A DNA stretch of 64,000 bases, from assembly GCA_947846985.1 (NCBI GenBank), contig CANTUZ010000001.1, positions 72,371,521-72,435,520 on the forward strand, read 5' to 3'. Shown here piece by piece: positions 39,260 through 53,016 of this stretch (its first letter is position 1; every line of letters begins with the position of its first letter). Source of the stretch: Fratercula arctica. Taxonomy: Eukaryota > Chordata > Aves > Charadriiformes > Alcidae. Both the position numbers and the translations under genes were made by a program. The notes below the pieces were generated by a model, which had not been told where the DNA came from, made no database searches, and saw only the letters and a program-made list of their open reading frames with translations.

Positions 39260-40360
39260 GTGATGTATTGTTTGGTAGGCAATAGTAAGAACCCAGAAAG
39301 TATCATACAAGAAATTTGCTTTTTTTCCGAGAACAAGACTCTTGACGTTGTTGTTGTTGTTACTGTTGTTGTGAGGAATTGTGAAAATGCAGAAAATGAG
39401 AAGGCTGGGGCAGAAGCAACAAAGGCATACCATACTATTATCCATAGTCATTCAAATAGATCACCCAACTGTGACAGCCAATTAAATTGTATTTTCCAGG
39501 ATTAACCCACAGCTAAAATGATACATCTTGGTAGGAGAAAAGCTTCATGTATTGCCAACAACATGTTAGCTCCTCTTTTGACTGAGAAAACAATGAAAAA
39601 CCTGGTTGAAAAGCATATAGTTTTCTCTGTGACTACAGAGGCCTCAAACCATGGCACTTTCAAGGTGTTCCCAATCATTAATCATTCCTACACAGTTGAA
39701 GGGCAAATAATGCACCGCTGGCTTCATTATTTTCAAGGCACTAATGAAACCACATTAGGAATAAATGAAAATGTAAAAAATATGCTAAAATCAAGTGGTT
39801 GGAACCTTGGCTATGTACTGTTATTTTCAGCTAATACTGTTGTTAACTCTGCATTTTGTCCCCCTGTCCAGAAATCAATATAAAGTAAGAAAGAAAAATC
39901 ATCTCTAGCTTGTTGCTCTGTACATAACCAGAAAACAGAAAAATAACATCTAATTAAATCATCATTTAGTTTAGAAACAAAAAATCAGTCAATTTTCCTC
40001 ATCTCATTCAGTCATTTTTCTCAGCAAAATTTCAAACTTAAAAGAGAAGTTGTAAAATTTGAATGGGAAGAAATATCCATGAGACAATTACTTGCATACT
40101 GCACAGGTAAAAAGACCATAATCTGTTTTCTTTGCTTTAGAAGTTGCTTTGGAAGTTAAGTAAGCATTGTCAAGTGCCAACTTTAAAATCCCATTTTCAA
40201 AGATAAACTTCTTGGAGGTGATAAAGAGGTTTTCAGGGACAGAATGTTACTTATTATTTTCAGATTGTACTGAAGGCTTCTTCCTAAGTCTTGCAATTAA
40301 AACAAACTGCCTTTTTGCATGACAAAATGTATAACACATTCATTTAAGGATAAGTTGCAA
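39260..40360 (+). pseudogene. Decayed transposase-like coding region (hAT-like)
   Basis: One frame stays readable from 39260 to about 40130. The first part (39260-39502) ends in AYHTIIHSHS...IFQD. A single TAA at 39503-39505 interrupts it. The frame then resumes as PTAKMIHLGRRKASCIANN, with a 121-codon open stretch (39518-39883) carrying FSVTTEASN, a KVFP block, NETT, and an FSANTVVN block. After further stops it continues with LACCSVHN (39920s) and SFSHFSQQNFKLKRE (from 40004). A frame change then leads to a TECYLLFSD segment near 40239. In the same order I recall, from predicted fish and invertebrate proteins, a hAT-like RNase-H-fold transposase family (FxTDASN, NETS, SADNAxVN, HxxxN, HFS, TE.YLLF). 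The first acidic position is Glu and the second appears lost, so no activity is expected. A (GTT)n run (39347-39373) lies inside. Family assignment is from memory. Confidence 0.6.
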
Positions 40361-40558
40361 AAAAGAACTGATGATAAATTCTTTGGTCATAAGCTAGTCA
40401 TCATGGGGGGAAAGAAATTACCATACTTTACATAACCTTGGCATGACTTCATGGAGAACATAGTTTCACATTTCTGCCTCTGGGGATAAACCTTATTGAA
40501 TATTTTGCTGGTTTTTATTTCTTCCTGTGTCCATCATAGTAATCAATGGTTTCTCACA

Positions 40559-40640
40559 AAAAAAACAAAAACAAAAACAAAAACAAAACAAAAAAACCCA
40601 AACAAACAAACAAAAAAACCCCAAACCAAACCAAAAACAG
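40559..40640. repeat. A-rich (CAAAA)n-type simple repeat
   Basis: Repeated CAAAA/CAAA units with short C runs, ending just before the CR1 fragment at 40668. Confidence 0.95.
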
Positions 40641-40667
40641 GAAAAGAAAGAATCAGAAGGATATCAG

Positions 40668-40950
40668 GGAGTGTAATGATAGGACGAGGGGTAATGGTTT
40701 TAAAATGAAAGAGGGGAGATTTAGATTGGATATCAGGAAGAAATTCTTTACTGTGAGGGTGGTGAGGCACTGGAACAGGTTGCCCAGAGAAGCTGTGGAT
40801 GCCCCATCCCTGGGAGTGTTCAAGGCCAGGCTGGATGGGGCTTTGAGCAGCCTGGTCTAGTGGGAGGTGTCCCTGTCCGTGGCAGGGGGGTTGGAACTAG
40901 ATGATCTTTAAGGTCCCTTCCAATCCAAACCATTCTGTGATTCTATGATT
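40668..40950 (+). mobile_element. CR1 LINE 3' fragment
   Basis: Encodes the CR1 pol C-terminal tail without interruption to its stop at 40858-40860 ([41 protein letters not shown]). The 3' untranslated part follows (gttggaactagatgatcttt, cattctgtgattctatgatt). Fairly intact, so likely one of the younger CR1 copies here; truncated at its 5' end as usual. Confidence 0.95.
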
Positions 40951-43900
40951 GCTGGTGCAGTGATAGAACAGAACATAAAGAACAGTATTACAGTTGTAGA
41001 TGCTTCATCTGAGGCGTCATTTTGCTGAAACCTGATGTCCTGCCTGAACTCTCTAAGTGTAACCATTACATTTCATAAAGGTCTTTGAACTTAGGCATTC
41101 ATCTTAATGGCAGGTAGCAAATAAAAAGCATTCCTTTCCTATATTACTGTATTATATTGACCTGTATACGAGACCAACATAGAAACCTTTCTTTGGGCAG
41201 TTTCTTGTTGGGTTCTGTGTGTTGGAGATCACTGTACCAGCTTTGTGTATAGAAGCAGTATATGGAAACTGTTGACTTCACCGGGAACGGAGTATCTGTT
41301 GTCAGTGAAGATAAAGGTAATTTTCCTGAAGTGTGCATAGGCTTAGGTCCATTAGAAGTGAAGAACTGAGTACCAGTTTCAAAAGTGACCTCTGTCCCTT
41401 CCTAGTAGAGTGAATACATGCATATCATACTCCATTATCTGCTTGGTTGAAGACTGAAGCAATTACAAAGACTAATGTAAAGGATGTACTAATCTAACGT
41501 TCACTTCTAAAAAGGATTAATGGAGAGAATAAAAAAGATGAAATTGCAATTCAGATATTAAATAGAAATGTGCATTTGTTTTTCGGGAAAAATGTATTTT
41601 GTAGTTTGTACATTCTGACTGAACATTGTAAATACTTTTAATATTAAAAAATAGGGGTAAAGCATTGAAAAAGTCAATGCAACTGATTGAAACACCTTTT
41701 ATTGACTTTTAAAAATGTTGCTTTGCTTTTTATGACCTAAGTTTACAAAGAGAAAAATGCATTTTTTAAAGAACTAAATAACTGAGAAGATCTGTTAACC
41801 ACTTGGTTTGAGTTGAAATGTTTTTAATAAGGTGAATGGAGTTAGAGTGGCCCATTGCAGAGATACTTAGAATGATGATTATTGCTGGCATGTTGTAGGT
41901 GCAGTAGTAAGTAAATGAGATGCAAAATGGGAGTTGGAAAATGGTGTTAGCATGGCCCTGCTTCTAGGCTAATGTAATCTGTTTCTCAGCCAGAGTAGTT
42001 TGCCAGGGTGGAAACCACAACGATAGATCTGTGCTGCTTCTGGTGCCCACTTTGCTCAGATCTAGCTGCAGTACTGTCTCAGGACACTGTATTATGGAGC
42101 TCAAGGGCCTTCTTTCCTTCGGTGGGGTAGAAATCCTAAATACCCTAAATCCTAAAATCCTAAATATAATTAAATACGTACGATCAACTAGAAAGGAATT
42201 ATGGCTGCTCCTAAATTTAGTCAAAATAAAGCATTCATATAAAATAACCTCAAATATGAATATCATGCAAAAATTTGTCCTGTAAAAAGACAGCACTGTC
42301 ATTAGCCAGCTGCATACAAATGGTCTTTGATTCTATAAATACTGATTCTCACATGTGAGCTAAAAAAAGCAACTCTACTCACTCAGCATTTGGAGAAACC
42401 TATAGACATGTCTGGCATATTCTTCTCTATAGAAGCTGAATGTGCCAAATCATTGTCACTGGACTTTCAAGGACTAAAATGATAAAAGAGTTGAGCGTAA
42501 AGAAACAAGATCAGCACTCTTCCACCTTAAACCTGGTGAGTGAAGGTGAATATTTAGAGCTAGGTAGCAATAAGGGTACGCTGTGTTCATTGCATTGGAT
42601 CCTTCAAGTGTGTGGAGATGTGCAACTTTGTGCTCCTCAAGATGAAAGAAAAGTTTCTTCAGATTCAAATCTGTCAGCTTCCCTGAAAACATAAAGCTCA
42701 TAATACAATGAAAAATGGTAGTGAGATAGGCTATGAAGAAAAATGGTCCATAATACCTTTGGTGGCTAGGCTTTAATTCTTCAGGTGATCTGTTACCTGG
42801 TATTTGGATACATGGTAGCACCACTTATGGCCCTATTGATCATTTGCCATCTAGAGATGAGAGGCCCAGAGTGTGTTTTGGACTACATTTGCAGCCTCAG
42901 TGAATTAGGTTTCCTGGTATTATAACATAAGCTTTGGAAAGATGACCTGCCAAAAATGTAATAGTGCAGGAGAACCAGGTGGCTCTTAGCAAAAACGCTG
43001 TCTTCAGTTCAGCATACAAGCTCTTCTAACTATCTATAAATAAAAAAATATGTCATACTGATTGTATAATAGCATTTCTTTTTACACCTTCCCTTTAAAA
43101 ATTTAGAAATAGAGAAACAAAAATGCAATAAAAGCAAGTTCAAAGTGGTCAAAGACAAAGACATACCAGATTTTACACACAGCCTTAATTCTTCTTTGTT
43201 CAGATATACCAAGAGTGCATCTACCAGGGGACCGAAGGAGATGGTTTCCTCTGGATCATCCCCAGCCCCTGTATTAGTCTGCTTTGTAGAGCATACACTT
43301 TGTGTCACATCAGCAAACACTGTCCCTGTCATGGATGTGGCCAGCCCTGCAATGCTGAGAGGGTCTTTCATGACATGGTCAGATGGAGATTTCCACAGGG
43401 TTCATATGTAAAGCAGCCTGGAAAGAGGGAGAGGAACATAAGCAAATGCAAACGTGACGTTTCCCAGACTCTGGTGGCTGGAATTCACAATTCAAATACT
43501 GGATTTTGCACAGTTTCTTCCATGGGGTATTAAATGCATAAATCAGCGTGTTTGTATGTTCACCTATATCATTTTGTCTGTTTGTCCGTATTTCTGCTGT
43601 TATACCGACTATGACTGCTTATCTACGGAAATACAGCAGTAAAGATGGAGTGAAAGAAAGGATGATTTGTGTAAATTACGATATTAGCCTGTTCAGGGCA
43701 ATAAGCTAGTGACTGCTCATCTCTTAGCATTTGGGGTACATGAAGTGTCTGTAAAGAAGCAAGAGCATGCTTTTTCAATTCTGCTGTAGTGTGACCTGAA
43801 AACGAGTGGCTGAACAATCGGTAACAAACAGAGCAATCAATTTATTGAATTTACACCCCTTCCTGTCCTCAAAAGGCATTGCCATAATCAGGGAAATTTA

Positions 43901-44106
43901 CCATTCTCCACCTTACGTGTGTTGCTCCTGTTCGTCTTTCACACCTCTTTTATCAGTCTGCCCTGCGACAAAGAAGCCTCTGCAAATTGTATCTTGTAGC
44001 TGTGACTCTTCAGAGGGGAAAAGTGGAAAAGAACACACTAGTGCAGAAATTGTTATGGCACAGGACCAAGGCAAGTGAGATGTTTCACCTGCTTTCTAAA
44101 GTAGCT
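40951..44106. other. Unique intron sequence upstream of the GABRG3 exon
   Basis: No gene established. It contains the exon-like minus-strand stretch at 43167-43371 listed separately. The rest is AT-rich with no repeat family recognised. Confidence 0.5.
43167..43371 (-). other. Exon-like open stretch, unidentified
   Basis: The minus strand is open from Met at 43371 through SIAGLATSMTGTVFADV, ISFGPLVDALLVYLNKEEL and RLCVKSG. It reaches a consensus-like donor, AAATCTG|gtatgtc, with the exon side ending at 43167. The composition is more balanced and codon-like than the surrounding AT-rich intron. A weak acceptor, ccctctcag, lies near 43352. The + strand is also open in two frames here, so the strand is uncertain. 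I do not recognise the protein. It could be a cryptic or antisense exon, an old retrocopy or transposon piece, or chance. Confidence 0.25.
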
Positions 44107-44149
44107 AGAGGAAAAGAAGAGGAAAAGAAAAAAAAAAGGAAAAAAAAGA
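44107..44149 (+). repeat. 43-nt uninterrupted purine tract
   Basis: Only A and G on the + strand, 147 bp before the GABRG3 221-bp exon acceptor. A low-complexity tract of GGAAAAGAAGA-type units. Confidence 0.95.
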
Positions 44150-44295
44150 TTTCCTCAGGCAGTAAAAAAAGGAAACATTCTCCATTGACCTGAACGTGTC
44201 CTGCTGCTCTACAGCTGGTTAGACCTTATCAAAGACCAAATAGTAGTGGAAAGTGTGGAACTGATTTCAATTTGCATATCATGCTTTCATTGCAG

Positions 44296-44516
44296 GAATA
44301 TCAAATTGATATATTTTTTGCCCAGACGTGGACAGATAGCCGTCTTCGCTTCAACAGCACCATGAAGATACTGACTCTGAACAGCAACATGGTTGGCTTG
44401 ATCTGGATCCCGGACACGATATTTCGTAACTCGAAGACGGCGGAGGCTCACTGGATCACCACCCCCAACCAGCTCCTCCGTATATGGAACGACGGCAAGA
44501 TCTTGTACACCCTCAG
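44296..44516 (+). CDS. GABRG3: GABA-A receptor gamma-3 subunit, internal exon (221 bp; fourth coding exon by family pattern)
   Basis: Encodes 73 residues plus two bases of a split Arg codon, starting [12 protein letters not shown] and ending KILYTLR. This is part of the extracellular agonist/benzodiazepine-binding domain of a pentameric GABA-gated chloride channel subunit at neuronal membranes. Visible elements: the loop D segment IFFAQTW (exon residues 6-12, where gamma-2 has Phe77, Ala79 and Thr81), an N-glycosylation sequon NST (20-22), the loop A segment [10 protein letters not shown] (36-45), and the loop E segment [11 protein letters not shown] (58-68). Residue 60 is Leu where gamma-2 has Met130. 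Combinations such as [21 protein letters not shown] and [11 protein letters not shown] match gamma-3 rather than gamma-2 as I remember them. The acceptor is ttcattgcag|GAA and the donor is CTCAG|gtgagc. The 221-bp length and phase 0 start/phase 2 end are the usual family pattern. The avian gamma-4 paralogue is the main alternative. Confidence 0.95.
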
Positions 44517-46891
<2,375 letters not shown>

Positions 46892-49800
46892 TAACTGCTT
46901 TGAGGCCTTTATTGTTGTACATGACTAGTATGCAGAGACATGGGTTATTTCTGTCAGGTTGTTCAACCATTCCACAACAGGTATAGGAAGTTTAGGTTTG
47001 CTTAAATATTCAGAGGGTTTTTGTTTTCCTCTCTAGCATTTCTGGTCGATGGACTTATGCCATGAAGTTTTCTGTCGATTCACTCTGTTTTTTTTTTTTT
47101 CCAGAACCCACCTTTTTAGTTGATACTATAGTCCCACTTTCAGCAGGAGCAGATATTCACGCCAGTCTGTGCTATGCTAATCTACACAATCATGTGACAT
47201 GCAAATGAGAATATAAATTGCAGTTTTCTTGTGGAGGTGCACAGCCTGGGGACAAGCCCAGCAATCTCTGAACATCTGAGTTTATAGCAAGTAGTATGGT
47301 AATGCGTCTCTGTTCCATAATAAAAGTAAATGGTGTAACTACTGTAAATCTCATTTTCCTGTTGCTCAGCTTTTCCAGGAGTCCCAGTGCTGTATTTATG
47401 TAGTGTAGTTGGTATATTTAAAACCTACCTAATAGGCAAAGCAAATACATCAGTGAAATGGATGGAAAACAAATGTCAGGTGAGTTAATCTCGAGGTCCA
47501 ATATTACTGTGAGGAAAAGTTATCTTCATGCTGATTTATTTGAAAAAGCTTAAGAGCTGTCTGCTCTTGGGTACACCTGCACAGTTTTGTAATCCAACAT
47601 CACTCAATGCAAATGTTTTACAAACATGTTTAAAAGGGTCTCCACTAAAGAGTTTTCTTTTGATAAACTCCAAGACTCAGGATCTGTGTTCTCCAAAAGT
47701 GAATGGGAAATGTATTGTTTTGTCTCTCTTTTTAGAAAACAGCATTTTCTCCACCATCTCTTAAAAAGCGACAGAAGAATAACACTATTTAATGTCTTTG
47801 TAATAGATATGCTGTTGTGATAGTAGAGTATTGATTTCCATTTATGAATAGTATACAAACAGTGATCCTCAATCAGAAACTGGATTTGAATTTCAGCTGA
47901 TCCAGGGTGTATTCTTCTTTCCCCAGGAAAATGTTTTAAAAATATCTGTCAGTGTAAACATATCCCTTTCCCCCAAAACATTATCACTACGTTGCCTTTT
48001 TTTATGATCTATGTATATAAGTGAGCCTGGGCAAAAATACACAGTAGTGTATTTAATTCAGATGTGTGGAATATATCCATAGTCAACCGAACAGGAGGCA
48101 GATAGGTCCTCACTGAGCTTTCCTGCTAATGAACACTTGTCACTGAACTATAGATACCTCAGCTATCTTTAGTTACTGCATGAAGCTGCTCTTACCTTGT
48201 GACAATCTACTGATGATTTGTTGCGCTACGGGGAAAGGAGTGTGTGATCTTAAAAATTAAATCCCAGTCCAGAGATACTAATTAAACCCACCACATAAAT
48301 TTGATAGCTCCTACGCTAGTAATATCCAAAGAAGGTGAACTCTAATAGATGGGGAGGTTGCTTCAAACCTTTCATCCCCTAATAGCTAGACAGTTGCTGA
48401 ATGCAAGTAATGCTGAATGCTGTGGGTTTTTTATTTAAAGAGAGAGGGTATCACTATGAATGAACTTCAGAAGGCTCTGCTCTGTGGCAGAGTTTAGAAT
48501 ACATCTTGATTTGCAGAGATTCCTCCTAATTTAGATCTATTACCTTGGAGCCCTTCTGCCCTTGAAAACATACATGTATTACCATCATACATGTACTACC
48601 GTCTATGGAGATGGAGATTACATGGCATCAAGCAGAAGCTGAATGTGTCACAGTTTCTGTGTGCATTCTTTATAGTTTCTTGCCAGATGGAAAAACTTGC
48701 AGAGGAATATTAAACTAATGTTTTATAGTTTTGTCATCCTTTTTGGCCATGTTGATAACAAGAGTTTATTTCTTTAGGTTCACACTGAATTGCATTCTTT
48801 TCTTTCAATACTTTTAGCACTGCTATTATCATAATAGTAGGACATCTCCTGTGTGATTTGCTTGTTTCATAACTTGGTTGTATTTTCAGTGTTGCGTACA
48901 TTCATAGCAATCTCAAGATACATGACACTCAGTGGGACTTATGAAGTGAATGACTAAGCGAATGCCTGAATGATTTATTACTGCCTGTTATGACAAGTTT
49001 CTGGGGGACAAGCTGATTACAAATTCCAAGATGTATATGTTTGAATAAAATAAAAATAGTTGTAGAATTGACAGCACCGCTCTGCTTCCCGCTACATCCC
49101 CTTCATTTGCTCCCTGGCACACAGGCAAATTATCACAGTTTCCACTGTAGGCAAGCACAAAAAAAGCACAAGTTTTGGAGAATATTCCCTACATCTCTAC
49201 ACACACGTGAACAAGGTTAATATTTGAAATTCCTTACTTTTTATATAAATTTCCCTTGATATTTCAGAAATGTGAAACTAATCTCAAATCATTTCTAGAG
49301 TATTTTCCTCTAGTGCCAACTAATTCCCGCCTTAACCCTGTTGTTGCTCTGATATTCCTTAGGTGGGAATACTGAGCTCTACTTGGTCTGGTTGCCAGGA
49401 TGAATAAGGAGAAAACAGCGGCTTATAAACAAGAGAGAGTCTCAGTGCACTAACTGTGGTTACTAAAACCAACCTGCCCCTTCTTGTGGAAGGTCTTGTT
49501 CGAGAATGGTTCCTGGAGCTCTCTAGTCTCTTTTATAAGAATTAGAAAGTATTGAAATAATTTGAAAACTCTTGCAAGTTTTGCATGTGCTTCAGGTGAC
49601 ATGATGAGATGAATCCTATGGCAAATTGGGGCATGCGGTAGGTGTGTGTCTGTTGTGGCAGTCCTTACATAGTTGTGTGCTTATCACACTGCTTACGTGA
49701 CAAGTTGAGCCCAATGGCATAATGCAGGGCTGCTATGCAACGCGACAGCTCTTTCCCACTCCCTGTGCCTGATGATTGGTCTTTAATACAGAGATGCTGC

Positions 49801-52229
49801 AACATTGGCATCAGTGCCAATGCATGGTATGAGTGTGTGTTTCCCTGTGAGTGTGAAGAAAGAATCAGTGCCGTGACTTGATCTTGGCATGGCAATCTTT
49901 GATAGGTTTTGCTCTATATGATCATATTTTCTTCAGATGGTTTTAAAGTACTTTATACTACTGCATAAAAGTATTCTGTCAGTGTGGTTCTTCATTTGCG
50001 TTAGTTTATCCTCCTGAGCCAAGGGAGGCTGCTGTGCTACTTTTGGTACTTAAGTAGCTTATTATACTGTCTTGGTTATCTCTATTCAGCACTGATTTGA
50101 GCATTGTGGAAATAACTTAATTTCAGGATTTTGCCATAAAACATAGTTTATTGAGGTAGTTAGGATTCACATAAACATCAGTAAGGAAGAAGAGATATTC
50201 TGTCTGAAGGATGATGTCAGCAACGAGAATAAACAAATAAGACACAGGCAGCAAAATGCAGGCTGGAAATGAGAAGTTAAGCACAATTAATTGTGGAACT
50301 TCTACCACAGGATTCTGTGGGTATAAAATTTTATAAGGATTCAAAAGTGTTTGGACAAATAATTGTAAGAAAAATGCATAAGTAGCTATTAAGCGTAACA
50401 AGATCACTCTGTACTAATGGCTACTATTTTTTTTTTTTTTATTCTGAGGGAGTGAGAGTATTTTGGATGAAATGTGAGGCAAAAGAAATACTAAGGAGAT
50501 GACTGTGAAGAGCACCACTGTCTATTTCTTTAGCAGCTCCTGGTTCCTTACAGCCTCCGGTGGTTGTATGGCTGAGCTACTGGAAAGAACTCTTTTCCAT
50601 TAGAGTTCCCATGTGGCTGGTTTCCAGCTGGCATGCGTGGTTTTGGTTTTCTTTTGTCAGTCACTGGTGGGACTGTTGAATGTTCTGGGCTTTCTTAATT
50701 TGGGAGGAACAGCCACACTGCAGAATATTGTGAGCATGTTTGCACCCACACCTGCGCAACAGTTAATTGTTCAAGGTGTTCATTTTTCAGCCCAGCACAA
50801 ACCTTCACCTCCTCTCCCCATCCATGTGCTCAAGATTAACTTAAATTCATGACAGCCCTTCAGGCAAGAGCATATGACAGCTATACCAAAATGAAGCTGT
50901 TAAACCCATTACACCTTGTTTAGAGCATCCGGTCAACTAACTTATTAATTATGTAAGTATGCCCACCAACTTTATGGTGGGAATCTGTGCTAGCTACGTA
51001 CCTGAGGTCTGAAGCAATCTGTAAGGCCATGCTTCAGGCTCTACCAGATGCAGTAATATTGAACCGCAGTGCAAGATGTGAGAATAAAAATAATGACACT
51101 GAATTGATTAATGGGTTTTCACTGCTTTATTTTTTCTTGCTGCTGTTCCGATGAAACTGCAGAAACTGTTGTTCATTTTAAAAAGCACCTTAGATTTAGG
51201 CAATAGAACTAATGGCATTTTTGTAGCCAATTACAGATCTTTTCCTAAATGAGAAGGTCTACAGTGTCCCAAGTTGCTCATTGCTGGATGATTGCTGCAA
51301 GGCAGGAAAAGGTGGTCGTGCCGGGAATGCCATTTGTACTGCAGACACTAAAATATACACACAAAGGTTCACAAACAATTCAAGTGGTTTTGATTTAGTT
51401 GAAAATAGGGGAAAGCAAAATTTCCAGCTATTGATTGTCCAGGTTGCTCAGTCAGGTCTTAAATCATTTACTTTTAGCCTTCTAAAAGTCCGAGTATTTT
51501 TTTAAAAGTGGTGTACAAAAGCATGCAAAGTATTGCAGAAAAAAAGTAAGGAAATGTGAAATGTATTTAAAAAAAATCATCCAAATCTAACATAGTGCTT
51601 GAAAGAAACAGATCTCATCTTTCTAAATATAAACTCAGTTCAATCAAATGCTACCCCTTTGAACATGAAACCTCTTATGGGTATGCAATCAGTACTTTGA
51701 GTCTCATATCATTAATTTTCTAACAGAAGTAGCTGTCATCACCAATTTTAATATGTTTCTTTATTATTCTTCCTAGCCTAGAAAAGCAAATGCCGGTTTT
51801 GTGGAATGAGCTCTGTTTTGTTTCATCTCATGTATCATCAGCAGAATCATTAATAAAGTCTGAGGGCAGAATTTTGCTCCTGATGAAGAACATGCCAGAA
51901 GGAACACAGCTTACTGTTCACATCTCAAGAGGAGCTTCATTAAAGATGCTGGGAAGGCAGAAAGAGCTTTAATCCACATCTGAACTTCCCATCTGTGCTC
52001 TCTGTAATGGGCTGAACCAGATCATAGGGCATCAATGGAATTCTTGATTCAGGTTTTGTGATAAGCATATTTTACCTATTGTAGCTTTTTCCTCTTCTAG
52101 GAAGGTAGAAATGCATCCATCCTTCCCCTCAGAGAAAAGTCAATATAAAGAGGTCCTATAGAGAGGAAAAAAGATATGTATTTATGGAAAACTGGACAAT
52201 TGAAAGATTCCTCCCAAGCCCTGTATTTA

Positions 52230-52270
52230 GCATATGACTTGCGTCGCATATGACTTGTGTCATATATGAC
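52230..52270. repeat. Short diverged tandem repeat, period 15-16
   Basis: Roughly two and a half copies of gcatatgacttg(c/t)gt, the last one decayed (catatatgac). Confidence 0.85.
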
Positions 52271-52994
52271 AATTCATGAATACAATATGTGAAGCATATC
52301 TGTGATAAAACCCTCCTCCTGTTCATCTGCTAATCCCTTTAATACCTAGACATTTCCATATCTTCTTGTTTCTGATGCACTCTTTCAAACTTTCCTGTTT
52401 TCATTATACAGTTTTTTCAAATACCTTGGCTGGTGTGCAAAGCAGTATTCAAAGACATTTTCACTATTCCAGAGATTTATGAGGAGTGCATTATTCTGTG
52501 GGGATCTTCTTTGCTTTTGTTAACCTTTAAGCATTAATGTTTGTAAGCATTTTTTTCCTGAGGTGCCCACAATGACACCTGGATACAGTGAATATTTGAA
52601 ATATATTATAATCTTATGTGAGTAATTTCATTCCTTCCTTCCAATAGCCGTTCTGAGTGTAATTTGCTACTGTATTACTCAGTTGTTAACTCTCCTTAGG
52701 TTTCCCTAAAATCCCCCATGGGTGTTTCTTTTTTATCTGACATAAATAATGTATTGTTTCTTAGAGAATCAAGTATTTATCTAATTCCTTGACTACTCAC
52801 TACTGGCTAATTCACTATTACTTTTCTGTGTGTGACTCAATACATTTCTCAATACATAAGAGACACTGCGTTAAGTGTCTTTTAGATTTTTATGACTCTA
52901 TTTTATAGCCAAGCCAAGACTCATAAAAATTTTACAAGTTAGTTTGCACTGGAAGTTCTGCTGATTTTTATCTAATTGCTCTAACAGGATGTAA

Positions 52995-53016
52995 TATATA
53001 TATATATATATATATA
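52995..53016. repeat. (TA)n microsatellite
   Basis: Eleven TA units in the downstream intron. Confidence 0.95.

Larger units (their letters stand above)
1..44295 (+). other. GABRG3: GABRG3 upstream intron (3' part, >44 kb)
   Basis: Everything up to the acceptor at 44295 is read as one intron, because the 221-bp exon must be preceded in this family by a 68-bp exon that I could not find by eye. The window therefore starts inside this intron. It carries the solo LTRs, most of the CR1 fragments, the transposase fossil and the candidate regulatory motifs listed separately. Open frames here are short, overlap on both strands and show no recognisable protein domains apart from CR1 and the transposase-like segment. 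The long size is in keeping with GABRG3 being a very large gene in other vertebrates. Confidence 0.85.

Noticed and set aside
1..44295. Search for the preceding 68-bp GABRG3 exon
   Set aside because: No sequence encoding the expected segment ending just before EYQIDIFF was found by eye. It probably lies upstream of the window, though a short exon could be missed without an alignment tool.
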